From positions 372,001-436,000 of the forward strand of contig NZ_SUMF01000002.1 of assembly GCF_005048205.1 (NCBI RefSeq): a stretch of DNA of 64,000 nucleotides, in the 5' to 3' direction. Under the pieces are notes generated by a model. That model ran no database searches. It saw only the letters and a list, made by a program, of their open reading frames with translations, and had not been told where the DNA came from. Positions 38,639-47,484 of the stretch are shown here, piece after piece. Position 1 is the first letter of the stretch, and the number at the start of each line of letters is the position of its first letter. The translations under genes and the position numbers were made by a program. The stretch is from Chitiniphilus eburneus. Lineage in GTDB: Bacteria; Pseudomonadota; Gammaproteobacteria; Burkholderiales; Chitinibacteraceae.

Positions 38639-38664
38639 AGCCGGGATGCATGCCCGGCTTTTTT
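38639..38664 (+). terminator. Intrinsic terminator after the 71-residue gene
   Basis: Stem AGCCGGG/CCCGGCT with a 7-base loop, then TTTTT, 24 bases after the stop. Confidence 0.85.
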
Positions 38665-38910
38665 GCGCCTGCTGCGCGGGCGCCAGCCCGGGGCGCTCCG
38701 GCGATGGGCGTCGCACCGATCACACGGCCAGGGTGATCGGCCTTCAAGCGAGAGATACGTTGGTCCGTGGCCCGGATGGCTGCGCGAAGCGTGGTGGGGC
38801 AGAGCGTTGTCCCCGCTGCAGGCCGTGCGACAAAGCCTAAGGGTTATCGCCATCTGCTGGCGTGCCGGGACAAGGGGCTAAAGTGAAGCGTTGCCGCCCC
38901 GGAGTTCGCC

Positions 38911-40686
38911 ATGCATCCCACGCATCCCGTAGCCGCCTGGCAGGGCCTGCCGTCCTGCATCGATGTCTGTACCCAGGCGCAGGAGCTGGCGCGGGTCATT
39001 CTCGATGGCTTCGATCACCACTACCTGTTGTTCCGTGCCAGCAGCCAGGTGGCGCGTTCGCATTTCGAGGCCGGCGACGCGGCGGCACAGGGCGAGGCGG
39101 TACGCGACCGGATCGCCTTCTACGATACCCGCGTGGCCGAAACCACGGCGCTGCTGATCTCCGCACATGGTGCCGAGCGCCTGGCCGACGCGGTATGGGC
39201 GCAGGCCAAATCCGCCTATATCGGCCTGCTGGCCAACCACAAGCGGCCCGAGCTGGCCGAGACCTTCTTCAACTCGGTGTGCTGCCGCATCCTGCATCGC
39301 ACCTACTTCCACAACGATTTCATCTTCTACCGCCCCGCTGTTTCCACCGAATACCTGGAGACCGACGAGCGCCCCACCTACCGCAGCTACTATCCGCGCC
39401 CGGACAACCTGCCGAACACGGTGGCACGCATCATTGCGGATTTCGGCTGGAAACTGCCGTTCGTGGACCTGCGGCGCGATGTGAAGCGCATTCTGCGCGC
39501 GCTACGGCGCCACCTGGGGCGCTGGCCACGGCTGGCGTTCAATGCGCATATCGAAGTGCTCAGCTCGCCGTTCTATCGCGGCAAGGCCGCCTACCTGATC
39601 GGCCGCGCGGTGAATGGTGATCACGAAGTCCCGTTTGCGCTGCCGTTGTATCGCAACGATGATGGCCAGCTGTATGTGGATGCCGCGTTGTTCGAACAGC
39701 GGCATATCCGTCACCTGTTCTCGCTGTCGCGCGCCTACTTTCTGGTGGACATGGAAGTACCCTCAGCCTACGTGCGCTTCCTGCAACAACTGATCCCGCA
39801 AAGCTCGCGCGCCGAGCTGTACACCATGCTGGGGCTGGGCAAGCAGGGCAAGACCATGTTCTACCGCGAGCTGTTCCACCACCTGCGGCACAGCGGCGAC
39901 CGCTTCGTGTTCGCGCCCGGCATCAAGGGCATGGTGATGATCGTGTTCACGCTGCCGTCGTTTCCCTTCGTGTTCAAGGTGATCAAGGACGTGATCCCGC
40001 CACCCAAGGAGGTGAGCCGCGCCGTGGTGCGCGAGAAGTACCTGATGGTGAAGCGCCATGATCGTGTCGGGCGCATGGCGGACTCGCTGGAGTTCTCCGA
40101 CGTGGCGCTGCCGCGTGAACGCTTCGATCCCGCCGTGCTGGAAGACCTGCGCGCGCTGGCGCCGTCGATGCTGGAAGAAGACAGCGATACCGTGGTGATC
40201 CGCCACCTTTACATCGAGCGGCGCATGATGCCGCTGAACATGCTGCTCGACAATGCTGCACCGGACGTGATCGAGGATGTGGTGTGCGACTACGGCAACG
40301 CGCTGCGCGAGCTGGCCATCGCCAACATCTTCCCTGGCGACATGCTGTTCAAGAACTTCGGCATCACCCGCGCCGGCCGCGTGGTGTTCTACGACTACGA
40401 CGAAATCGAATACATGACCGACTGCGACTTCCGTCGCATCCCGCCACCGCTGGCGCCGGAGTACGAGCTGTCGGGCGAGGCGTGGTTCACCGGACACAAG
40501 AACGAGGTCTATCCCGAGGAATTCGGCACCTTCCTGCTCACCCGCCCCGAGGTGCGCGATGCGTTCATGAAACATCATGCCGACCTGCTGCAACCGCAGT
40601 TCTGGCAACAGACCAAGGCCCGCATCCAGGCCGGGGTGGTCGAGGATTTCTATCCCTATCCGGCGGCGCTGCGTTTCGAGCTGTGA
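38911..40686 (+). CDS. aceK: Isocitrate dehydrogenase kinase/phosphatase
   Basis: Bifunctional enzyme that phosphorylates and dephosphorylates isocitrate dehydrogenase to steer carbon into the glyoxylate shunt. The 591-residue protein matches AceK throughout: LARVILDGFDHHYLLFR, YYPRPDNLPNTVARII, the ATP-binding APGIKGMVMIVFTLPSFPFVFKVIKD, then VVIRHLYIERRMMPLN, GNALRELAIANIFPGDMLFKNFGITRAGRVVFYDYDEIEYM and FAVYPEEF-like EVYPEEFGTFL. ATG 38911, GGAG 6 bases upstream. aceA and aceB are not adjacent. A CACAGAG repeat follows. Confidence 0.97.
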   Translation: MHPTHPVAAWQGLPSCIDVCTQAQELARVILDGFDHHYLLFRASSQVARSHFEAGDAAAQGEAVRDRIAFYDTRVAETTALLISAHGAERLADAVWAQAKSAYIGLLANHKRPELAETFFNSVCCRILHRTYFHNDFIFYRPAVSTEYLETDERPTYRSYYPRPDNLPNTVARIIADFGWKLPFVDLRRDVKRILRALRRHLGRWPRLAFNAHIEVLSSPFYRGKAAYLIGRAVNGDHEVPFALPLYRNDDGQLYVDAALFEQRHIRHLFSLSRAYFLVDMEVPSAYVRFLQQLIPQSSRAELYTMLGLGKQGKTMFYRELFHHLRHSGDRFVFAPGIKGMVMIVFTLPSFPFVFKVIKDVIPPPKEVSRAVVREKYLMVKRHDRVGRMADSLEFSDVALPRERFDPAVLEDLRALAPSMLEEDSDTVVIRHLYIERRMMPLNMLLDNAAPDVIEDVVCDYGNALRELAIANIFPGDMLFKNFGITRAGRVVFYDYDEIEYMTDCDFRRIPPPLAPEYELSGEAWFTGHKNEVYPEEFGTFLLTRPEVRDAFMKHHADLLQPQFWQQTKARIQAGVVEDFYPYPAALRFEL

Positions 40687-40704
40687 GGGGAGGGGTACTC
40701 CAAA

Positions 40705-40896
40705 CCCCAGATCTTGAAACACAGCGGGTGCAGAAAACACGGAGTCTCACAGAGGAAAACCAGAAGCAGAGAGAGAACCAAGTCGACGATCCCATGGCGG
40801 CCCGATCGAGCCACATTGCACACAACGCGTACTTCCTCTGCACCCTTGCCTGTTTCTCTGGTTTTCTCTGTGCCCGCTGTGTTTCATGATTTGGGG
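40705..40896. repeat. CACAGAG-rich palindromic repeat, copy B
   Basis: About 192 bases. Left end ccccagatcttgaaacacag...cagcgggtgcag; right end read in reverse ccccaaatcatgaaacacag...cgggcacagag. Inner copies of cacagagg and ctctgtg continue the symmetry. It lies 19 bases after the aceK stop. Confidence 0.85.
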
Positions 40897-40961
40897 GGCC
40901 GCCCGACTTCCCCCACTCACTCTGCTAAGCTGCACGCCTCGTTTCGTTTCATTCATTTGCC

Positions 40962-41744
40962 ATGCGCGCCTTTCGTTGTCTGTTGCTGACCTGCCTGCTG
41001 CTGCTCACCGCCTGCGCTACCGAAGTGCGGCCCGGCGCCACGGCCGAGGCGCCCAAGCGGGTGGCGTTCCAGAAATCCGGGCTCAGCCCCGAGAACGGCG
41101 GCCTGTTGATCTCGGCCGATGCGCTCCAGCCGGGCGATATCCTGTTGTCCGCGTCCAACGGCATTACTTCGGCCGGCATCCGCATGTTCACCCTGGCTCC
41201 GGTCAGCCATGCCGCGCTCTATATCGGTGATGGCCAGGTGGCCGAAGCGGTGGGCGATGGCGTGCGTTTGCGCACGATTCCCGATCTGCTGGATGAAGAG
41301 GCGGTGGTGGTTGCATTCCGGCGCGGTGGGCTCACGCCGGAGCAGGTGGTGGCGATGCGGCAGTTCGCCGAAGCGCAGGTCGGGCGTCATTACGATTATG
41401 TGGGTGTGATGTTGCAAGCACCGTTTTCGCTGGAGCGGCGGTTGTGCGAGTTGCCGCTGGTGCCGTCGCTGGTGCGGGACGCCTGCCTGCGCGGCGTGGC
41501 CGCGATCCAGCTTGGCACACCGGACAACGAGCGTTTCTTTTGCTCGCAATTCGTGCTGGAAGCCTACCGCGTGGCTGGCGCGCCGTTGCTCGACGCTCAT
41601 CCGCGCTGGCTGAGCCCGGCCGATATCCTGCATATGCGGGAGGAGGATGTGTCGTCGCTGCGGATCGAGCAGCCGCTGGTTTATATCGGGCATTTGAAGT
41701 TTCTGGAGACGGTGCCGGACCCGCGGGTGGTGGCGAGGGAGTGA
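40962..41744 (+). CDS. C92-type cysteine peptidase-like lipoprotein (YiiX/YaeF-like)
   Basis: Lipoprotein of 260 residues: MRAFRCLLLTCLLLLTAC ends in a lipobox (Cys18). The body is a permuted papain-like NlpC/P60 domain: LQPGDILLSASNGITSAGIRMFT, VSHAALYIGDGQVAEAVGDGV with the catalytic His, and PDNERFFCSQFVLEAYRVAG with the catalytic Cys. E. coli YaeF and YiiX are the closest named relatives; natural substrates, perhaps acyl or peptide bonds in the envelope, are unproven. ATG 40962. It is preceded by a CACAGAG repeat and followed by a long hairpin. Confidence 0.87.
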   Translation: MRAFRCLLLTCLLLLTACATEVRPGATAEAPKRVAFQKSGLSPENGGLLISADALQPGDILLSASNGITSAGIRMFTLAPVSHAALYIGDGQVAEAVGDGVRLRTIPDLLDEEAVVVAFRRGGLTPEQVVAMRQFAEAQVGRHYDYVGVMLQAPFSLERRLCELPLVPSLVRDACLRGVAAIQLGTPDNERFFCSQFVLEAYRVAGAPLLDAHPRWLSPADILHMREEDVSSLRIEQPLVYIGHLKFLETVPDPRVVARE

Positions 41745-41785
41745 TTTGTTTGCTGGTGGCAACAGCCAACAGCCTTTAACCCTGC

Positions 41786-41868
41786 TAGCGCCTGCGGCGC
41801 GGGTTGATTGATGCCCTTAGCGGCCTGCCCGGCCGTTGAGGGCGTCAATTAGTCCGCGCCGAAGGCAC
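41786..41868 (+). repeat. Long hairpin with wobble pairs in the 3' region of the C92 lipoprotein gene
   Basis: Arms 41786-41824 and 41830-41868 with a 5-base loop. The inner 31 positions pair completely, 25 Watson-Crick and 6 as G-U on the plus strand; outside these are two single mismatches and six more pairs. No T tract follows, so it is not an ordinary terminator. Confidence 0.75.
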
Positions 41869-41885
41869 TTGGCGGTTAAGAGCCT

Positions 41886-41915
41886 TTGCAGTTGCAGTTG
41901 CAGTTGCAGTTGCAG
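41886..41915. repeat. TTGCAG hexamer microsatellite, five perfect units
   Basis: Five consecutive TTGCAG units just after the long hairpin and 34 bases before the end of the convergent SDR gene. The repeat number could vary by slippage. Confidence 0.9.
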
Positions 41916-41948
41916 ACAGCGGCCGCGGCTCGTGCGGCCCTTCCCCCT

Positions 41949-42548
41949 TCAATGCACTCGATAAACCCGCCCAGTCTGGGCCCCCTCCACGCTCCGCACA
42001 TATGCCTGCGCCACCCGCGCGGCCGGTACGGCCTCGAAGCCGGCGAAGAACGGGCCGTAGCTGGGCAGCGATTCCACCAACACGTTCGGGCTCACCACAT
42101 TGATGCGCAGGCCGCGCGGTAGCTCGATGGCGGCGGCACGGGCATAGCCTTCGACGGCGCTGTTCACCATGCTGGCGCTGCTGCCATTGCGGATCGGCTC
42201 TTCGGTGAGAATGCCGCTGGTGAGGGTGAAGCTGCCGCCGTCGCGCAACAGGTGCTGGCCGGCCAGCACCAGGTGCACCTGGCCCATCAGCTTGTCGGCG
42301 AGGCCGATGCCGTACTGCTCGGGAGTGAAATCGGCGAGTGGGGCGAAGTGCAGGTTGCCGGCCGCTGCGATCACCGCGTCCAGCGGGCCGGCATCGCGCA
42401 ATGCCTGCTGCACGCTGGCGAAGTCGGTGAGGTCGAGGCGCAGGTCGCCGCTGCTGCGGCCGGCGGTGATCAGTTCATGACGCGGGGCGAGTTGTTCGGC
42501 GATGGCGCGGCCGAGGGTGCCGTGGGCACCGACGAGCAGGATACGCAT
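41949..42548 (-). CDS. Short-chain dehydrogenase-like protein without the YxxxK pair
   Basis: SDR-fold protein of 199 residues: nucleotide motif MRILLVGAHGTLGRAIAEQL, LDLTDFASVQQAL, DAVIAAAGNLHFAPL, LTSGILTEEP with the Ser. Where Tyr and Lys are expected it reads SASMVNSAVEGYARAAAIEL, so the usual Tyr-x3-Lys pair is missing. This is known in a subgroup of short SDRs; the activity is unclear. ATG 42548 with AGGAG upstream. Divergent from a LysR gene, which probably controls it. Confidence 0.85.
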   Translation of the reverse strand: MRILLVGAHGTLGRAIAEQLAPRHELITAGRSSGDLRLDLTDFASVQQALRDAGPLDAVIAAAGNLHFAPLADFTPEQYGIGLADKLMGQVHLVLAGQHLLRDGGSFTLTSGILTEEPIRNGSSASMVNSAVEGYARAAAIELPRGLRINVVSPNVLVESLPSYGPFFAGFEAVPAARVAQAYVRSVEGAQTGRVYRVH

Positions 42549-42587
42549 GGGGGAAGGCTCCTTGAGCAAATGAATCGGGTTGCGACG

Positions 42588-42638
42588 ATTGATATGCTAA
42601 TACAATGCAAATAAACGATAATCGGCTTCAAATCGTTT
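42588..42638. promoter_or_regulatory. Two inverted repeats between the SDR and LysR genes
   Basis: ATTG-N11-CAAT (42588-42606) has the T-N11-A form of LysR-type binding sites. AAACGAT-N12-ATCGTTT (42613-42638) lies 6 bases further on. Both sit in the shared divergent promoter region. Confidence 0.6.
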
Positions 42639-42652
42639 TTACTGTCAAACCA

Positions 42653-43612
42653 ATGGAAACAATGGCGTCGGATCATCTGGAGCAGCAACTGCAATGGGCC
42701 GTTACCTTTGCCACGGTGGTGGCGCAGGGCAGTTTCACCCGCGCGGCGGAGGCGCTGGGGTGCACCAAGGCGGCGGTCAGCAAGCGCATCACCCAACTGG
42801 AGGCGGCGCTGGGCACGCAGTTGCTCTACCGCACCACGCGCCGGCTGGCGCTGACCGAGGCGGGACGCGTGTACCTGACGCACTGCGGCGACTGGCCGGA
42901 ACGGGTGGCGGCGGCACAACGCGCGGTGGCCGAGGTTGGCGGCAAGGTGGCCGGCACGGTGCGCCTGAGCGTGCCGACCAGCTTTGGCGGGGTGTTCATG
43001 GCGCGGGCGTTACTGGCGTTCCGCGAGCACTGCCCCGAGGTGGCGGTGGAGCTGGATTTGTCCGCGATCCCGCGCGATCTGGAGGCCGAGGGCTACGATC
43101 TGGCGATCCGGCTGAATCTGGCGCCCCCGGAACGGCTGGTATCGCGGCCGCTGGCGGTGTTGCGCGACTGGGTGGTCGCCAGCCCGGCCGCTGTGGCGAC
43201 GCACGGTCTCCCTGCACAACCGGCCGCGCTGGCGGACTGGCCCTGCCTGACCAACCACCATTTTCGCGAGCCGGAACACTGGGCGTTCGAGCGCGATGGC
43301 ACGTTGCTGGCGGTGAACGTTACCGGCCCGTGGCGCGCCAATGACTACAGCCTGCTGCGCAATCTGGCGCTGGGTGGCGCTGGCGCGGCGCGCGTGCCGA
43401 GCTATCTGGTTGCCGCCGATGTGGCGGAGGGTCGTTTGCTGCGTTTGCTGCCGGCATTCGATCTGCCGGCGCAGCCGATGTACTTCGTCTATCCGCGCCG
43501 CCTGCCGCAGCCGGCCAAGGTGCGGGTGCTGATCGATTTTCTGGCGGACTGGTTCGCCCAGCCGGCACAGGCCGCCTTGCTGGGGTTGCGATCAGTGGGT
43601 GACAAGGGCTAG
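42653..43612 (+). CDS. LysR-family transcriptional regulator
   Basis: Regulator of 319 residues: winged helix-turn-helix QLQWAVTFATVVAQGSFTRAAEALGCTKAAVSKRITQLEAALGTQLLYRTTRRLALTEAG, then the periplasmic-binding-like effector domain (VRLSVPTSFGGVFMARALLAF and on). It is the AaeR/CrgA-type subgroup by the effector-domain flavour. Starts ATG 42653 or 42662 are both possible; an earlier in-frame start at 42605 would lie inside the operator. The likely target is the divergent SDR gene. Confidence 0.92.
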   Translation: METMASDHLEQQLQWAVTFATVVAQGSFTRAAEALGCTKAAVSKRITQLEAALGTQLLYRTTRRLALTEAGRVYLTHCGDWPERVAAAQRAVAEVGGKVAGTVRLSVPTSFGGVFMARALLAFREHCPEVAVELDLSAIPRDLEAEGYDLAIRLNLAPPERLVSRPLAVLRDWVVASPAAVATHGLPAQPAALADWPCLTNHHFREPEHWAFERDGTLLAVNVTGPWRANDYSLLRNLALGGAGAARVPSYLVAADVAEGRLLRLLPAFDLPAQPMYFVYPRRLPQPAKVRVLIDFLADWFAQPAQAALLGLRSVGDKG

Positions 43613-43787
43613 GCGCGGCTGGCGCAGGCCATCGTCTGTCGGCCCTATGGGCCGAAAGCGGCGGTGGCGGATACCGGCCCGGATCGCAATTATTGGTGAA
43701 GCGGAACAAGGCATGCAGGCAAAGCCGCGCGGCAGGTCGGGGCGATAGCCCCGCCCTCACCGCGCCGGAAATCCAGCGTCGCCGCGC

Positions 43788-45965
43788 TCAGCCCATGCGC
43801 CGCTTGCCTGGCGCCTGCTTGCCCTTCCCCTTGCCTTGTCCGGGCCGTTGCGGCTGGCGCGGCTGGCTTGGGCGCTGGCCGGGCCGGCTATCGGGGCGGG
43901 GGCCGGCAACGCGCTTTTCGCCGGGCTGCTGCGGTGGCACCAAGTGGTTGGGGCTGTTGCCGATCAGGTCGGCGCGGCCCATCGCGATCAGGCCCTCGCG
44001 CAGGGTCGGCCAGTTGTCCGGGTCGTGGTAGCGCAGGAACGCCTTGTGCAGCTTGCGCTGCTTGGCGTCCTTGACGATGCGGACCTTCTCCGAAGTGCGC
44101 GCCAGCTTTTTCAGCGGGTTGCGCCCGGTGTGCCACATGGTGGTGGCCAGCGCCATTGGCGTGGGAGTGAACGCCTGGACCTGGTCGGGCTTGAAGTTGT
44201 TCTTCTTCAGCCATAGCGCCAGGTTGAGCATGTCCTCGTCGCGGGTGCCGGGGTGGGCGGCGATGAAGTAGGGGATCAGGTACTGCTGCTTGCCGGCCTG
44301 CTTGCTGTAGTACTCGAACATTTCCTTGAAGCGCTCGAAGCTGCCGATGCCCGGCTTCATCATCTTGGAGAGCGGGCCTTCCTCGGTGTGTTCGGGGGCG
44401 ATTTTCAGGTAGCCGCTGACGTGGTGAGTGACCAGTTCCTTGATGTACTCGGGCGATTCCACCGCCAGGTCGTAGCGCAGGCCGGAGCCGATGGTGATCT
44501 TCTTGACGCCAGGAATCGCGCGCGCCTTGCGATAGAGCTGGATCAGATGCGAGTGGTCGGTGTTCAGGTTCTCGCAGATGCCGGGGTAGACGCACGACAG
44601 CCGACGACAGGATTGCTCGATCTTCGGGTCCTTGCACGCCAGCCGGTACATGTTGGCGGTGGGGCCGCCCAGGTCGCTGATGTGGCCCTTGAAGTCGGCG
44701 GTCTTGTCGCGGATGTCCTCGATCTCCTTGAGGATCGATTGCTCCGAGCGGCTCTGGATGATGCGGCCTTCGTGCTCGGTGATCGAGCAGAAGGTACAGC
44801 CGCCAAAGCAGCCACGCATGATGTTGATCGAGAAGCGGATCATCTCCCACGCCGGGATATGCGCCTTGCCGTAGCTGGGGTGCGGGTTGCGGGCGTAGGG
44901 CAGGCCGTAGACGTAGTCCATCTCCGGCGTGGTCAGCGGGATCGGCGGCGGGTTCAGCCACACGTCGCGCTCGCCATGCTGCTGCACCATCGCTCGCGCG
45001 TTGCCGGGGTTGGATTCCAGATGCAGCGTGCGGCTGGCGTGCGCGTACAGCACCGGGTCGTAGGCCACGGCCTCGTAGGCAGGGATGCGCACCACGGTGC
45101 GCTGGCGTTCGGCCTGCCGCGCGGCGATGCGTTCGGCCTTGCTCTGGATGCGGATCGGCTGCGGCGCGGCCGGGTCGCTACAGGCGGCTTCCTGCTTTTC
45201 GCTTTCCATGGCGTAGGGATCGGGGTGCGGCTCCACGCGCCCGGGGGTATCGACGGTGCTGGAGTCGAGCACTGCCCAGTCGCGTGCCGGCATCCAGCCG
45301 TGCGGCGTCATGAAGGCGGTGCCGCGCACGTCGCGAATCTCGCGCAGCTTTTCGCCGGCGGCGGCGCGGTGCGCCACTTCCACCAGCGCACGCTCGGCGT
45401 TGCCGAACAGCAGGATATCGGCCTTGGCGTAGACGATGGCCGACTGGCGTACCTTGTCGCTCCAGTAGTCGTACTGGGCGATACGGCGCAGGCTGCCCTC
45501 GATGCCGCCCACCATGATCTGCACGCCGGGGTACGCCTCGCGGCACCGCTGCGAGTAGATCGTCACCGCGCGATCCGGCCGCCGTCCGCCCGCGCCTTCG
45601 GGGGTGTAGGCATCGTCCGAGCGCGGTTTGCGGTCGGCGGTGTAGCGGTTGATCATCGAATCCATATTGCCGGCGGTGACGCCGAAGAACAGCCGCGGCC
45701 GGCCCAGTGCCTTGAACGGCTCGGCGCTATCCCATTCCGGCTGGCTGAGAATGCCGACGCGCAGCCCCTGCGCTTCCAGCAGCCGCCCCACCAGTGCCAT
45801 GCCGAAACTGGGATGGTCGATGTAGCAGTCGCCCGTGACCAGCACGATGTCGCATTCGTCCCAGCCCAGCGCGGCCATCTCGGCGCGGGTGGTGGGCAGG
45901 AATGGCGCAGGCTTGGCGCGACGCGGCGGGGCGTAATCGTAGATGGGGGTGGCGACGGCGGACAT
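43788..45965 (-). CDS. ygiQ: YgiQ-family radical SAM protein
   Basis: Large protein of 725 residues. The N-terminal domain ([30 protein letters not shown]) resembles B12-binding folds. The radical SAM cluster is [22 protein letters not shown] (CxxxCxxC) near residue 390, followed by [30 protein letters not shown] and [22 protein letters not shown]. The C-terminal 45 residues are a basic Pro/Arg/Gly/Lys/Gln tail. YgiQ is widespread but its reaction is undetermined. ATG 45965. It stands alone. Confidence 0.95.
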   Translation of the reverse strand: MSAVATPIYDYAPPRRAKPAPFLPTTRAEMAALGWDECDIVLVTGDCYIDHPSFGMALVGRLLEAQGLRVGILSQPEWDSAEPFKALGRPRLFFGVTAGNMDSMINRYTADRKPRSDDAYTPEGAGGRRPDRAVTIYSQRCREAYPGVQIMVGGIEGSLRRIAQYDYWSDKVRQSAIVYAKADILLFGNAERALVEVAHRAAAGEKLREIRDVRGTAFMTPHGWMPARDWAVLDSSTVDTPGRVEPHPDPYAMESEKQEAACSDPAAPQPIRIQSKAERIAARQAERQRTVVRIPAYEAVAYDPVLYAHASRTLHLESNPGNARAMVQQHGERDVWLNPPPIPLTTPEMDYVYGLPYARNPHPSYGKAHIPAWEMIRFSINIMRGCFGGCTFCSITEHEGRIIQSRSEQSILKEIEDIRDKTADFKGHISDLGGPTANMYRLACKDPKIEQSCRRLSCVYPGICENLNTDHSHLIQLYRKARAIPGVKKITIGSGLRYDLAVESPEYIKELVTHHVSGYLKIAPEHTEEGPLSKMMKPGIGSFERFKEMFEYYSKQAGKQQYLIPYFIAAHPGTRDEDMLNLALWLKKNNFKPDQVQAFTPTPMALATTMWHTGRNPLKKLARTSEKVRIVKDAKQRKLHKAFLRYHDPDNWPTLREGLIAMGRADLIGNSPNHLVPPQQPGEKRVAGPRPDSRPGQRPSQPRQPQRPGQGKGKGKQAPGKRRMG

Positions 45966-46065
45966 GAAAAACCAGGGCGGCGAGCGGATCAGGCCGGCAT
46001 TGTCGCAGATTTAGCCGGCGTTAGCTGAAAACCCTTGTTTTTCATCAGGATAGAAGGTTAAGGCA

Positions 46066-46223
46066 AACCCCGGATCTTGAAACACAGTGGGCACAGAGAA
46101 CACAGCGTTTCACAGAGAAAACCGAACCCCGGGAAGGCATGGGTCGCGACAGCGCATTGATTGGCCTTATCTCTGTGCTCCCGCTGTGCGCTCTGTGTCC
46201 CCTGTGGTTCAAGGCGTGGGGTT
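46066..46223. repeat. CACAGAG-rich palindromic repeat, copy C
   Basis: About 158 bases. Left arm aaccccggatcttgaaacacag...gggcacagagaacacagcg...cacagagaaaacc. The right arm read in reverse is aaccccacgccttgaaccacag...ggacacagagcgcacagcg...cacagagataagg. It lies 5 bases past the stop of the DUF1700 gene and upstream of ygiQ. Confidence 0.87.
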
Positions 46224-46227
46224 CAAC

Positions 46228-47034
46228 TCAAGCTGGCACATGATCGCGCGATGGGGCGCTGGCGCTGGCGGCGTCACCGAGTTGGGTCATCAGTGCGCGG
46301 GCGCTCTGGCGCAGCAGGCGGATGCCCAACCACAGGCCGGCGATGCCCAGCACCAGCGCGAAACCGCCAATGAACAGTAGCGGATAGGTTGTCAGCCGCA
46401 GGCCCTGCACCCGTACGTTGCCGTGACCGTCGGTGATGGTCAGGTCGCGCGCGCCGCTGGCGGCGCCGGCTTCCAGCCGCACTTCGCCTTCGTGCGAGCG
46501 CACCAGCACGTTGGTGCGGCCGTCCGGGCCGGGCTGTACCGACACCATGCCGCCCTTGCCATCGTCGAGGTGGACCATGCCGTGATGCGCGCCATTGCCG
46601 GCCCAGCGGGTGATCAGCGATTCGGTGTCGTAGCCGCCGAAGGTGGCGATGCTGCCCAACAGCAGCAATGCCAGCCCGGCCAGGGTCAGGCCGGCGGCCA
46701 GCGCGGTGAGATAGGCAAGGATCGCCAGCCAGATCACCCGTACCAGCGCCAGCAGCACGTTGAGCCGGCCCAGGCCCGACGCATCGACGAAGGCGCGCCA
46801 CGCGGTGCGAAATGAACGCTGCTGTTCCCAGTCCTTGACGCTGTGGCGGGCGCGCAGCTCGCGTGCCAATCGCTCGGGCTCGCCCAGCGCGGCGGCGGTC
46901 TCGGCCTCGCTGCGGCCGGCGGCCAGCGCATCCTGGAAATACTCGCGGTAGTCGCTGAGGATGTCCTCGATCTCGGCGGTGGGCAGGCCGTGCAAGCCGG
47001 TCTGTAATCGTTGGAGAAATTCGCTCTGGTTCAT
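46228..47034 (-). CDS. DUF1700 membrane protein, partner of PadR
   Basis: Protein of 268 residues. The N-terminal cytosolic part MNQSEFLQRLQTGLHGLPTAEIEDILSDYREYFQDALAAGRSEAETAAALGEPERLARELRA is the DUF1700 (HAAS-like) signature. Two hydrophobic blocks follow (WLAILAYLTALAAGLTLAGLALLLLG and LLFIGGFALVLGIAGLWLGIRLL) with a soluble stretch of about 90 residues between. DUF1700 proteins are commonly encoded with PadR regulators and sense or shape envelope stress. ATG 47034 overlaps the padR stop as ATGA, so translation is coupled. Confidence 0.85.
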   Translation of the reverse strand: MNQSEFLQRLQTGLHGLPTAEIEDILSDYREYFQDALAAGRSEAETAAALGEPERLARELRARHSVKDWEQQRSFRTAWRAFVDASGLGRLNVLLALVRVIWLAILAYLTALAAGLTLAGLALLLLGSIATFGGYDTESLITRWAGNGAHHGMVHLDDGKGGMVSVQPGPDGRTNVLVRSHEGEVRLEAGAASGARDLTITDGHGNVRVQGLRLTTYPLLFIGGFALVLGIAGLWLGIRLLRQSARALMTQLGDAASASAPSRDHVPA

Positions 47035-47366
47035 GACAACGCTTCCTCGGTCTGCGGTGCGGGGGACAACACCAGTTCCACTTCGCTGACGAAATCGCGC
47101 CATTCGCGGCGCATGGCGTCCAGCTCGGCACGGCCGGCGGCGGTAAGCCGGTAGTACTTGCGCGATGGCCCGGCGGACGATTCCACCAGATAGGTCTCGA
47201 CCCAGGCTTCGGCCTGGAGCCGGCGCATCAGCGGGTAGATGGTGCCCTCGCTGATCTGCATGCCCTGCGCCAGTTGGTTGACCAGCTCGTAGGCGTAGCT
47301 GTCGCCCCGGTCCAGCACCGCCAGTACGCACAGGTCGAGCACACCCTTCTTCAGTTGTGTCTTCAT
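47031..47366 (-). CDS. PadR-family transcriptional regulator
   Basis: Regulator of 111 residues: MKTQLKKGVLDLCVLAVLDRGDSYAYELVNQLAQGMQISEGTIYPLMRRLQAEAWVETYL is a PadR winged helix. SSAGPSRKYYRLTAAGRAELDAM continues it, and a short C-terminal helix allows dimerisation. It most likely represses its own operon through the 19-bp palindrome 42 bases upstream. ATG 47366. First gene of the padR-DUF1700 pair. Confidence 0.93.
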   Translation of the reverse strand: MKTQLKKGVLDLCVLAVLDRGDSYAYELVNQLAQGMQISEGTIYPLMRRLQAEAWVETYLVESSAGPSRKYYRLTAAGRAELDAMRREWRDFVSEVELVLSPAPQTEEALS

Positions 47367-47407
47367 GGCGATTCATCGAAATACGACGATCCATCATAGC
47401 GCCGCAT

Positions 47408-47426
47408 TACCTTGCAATGCAAGGTA
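47408..47426. promoter_or_regulatory. Probable PadR operator
   Basis: Perfect inverted repeat TACCTTGCA-A-TGCAAGGTA in the divergent region between padR and the cupin gene, 42 bases from the padR start and 58 from the cupin start. Confidence 0.7.
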
Positions 47427-47484
47427 TCGTGTTTAAGACGCTAGCGGCCGTCTATGCTTCGGTACGAACTGTGTGGAGTGCTTT

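Noticed and set aside
46228-47397. One 389-residue frame covering padR and DUF1700.
   Set aside because: The first 121 codons are a wrong-frame reading of padR. DUF1700 starts at ATG 47034 with an ATGA overlap.
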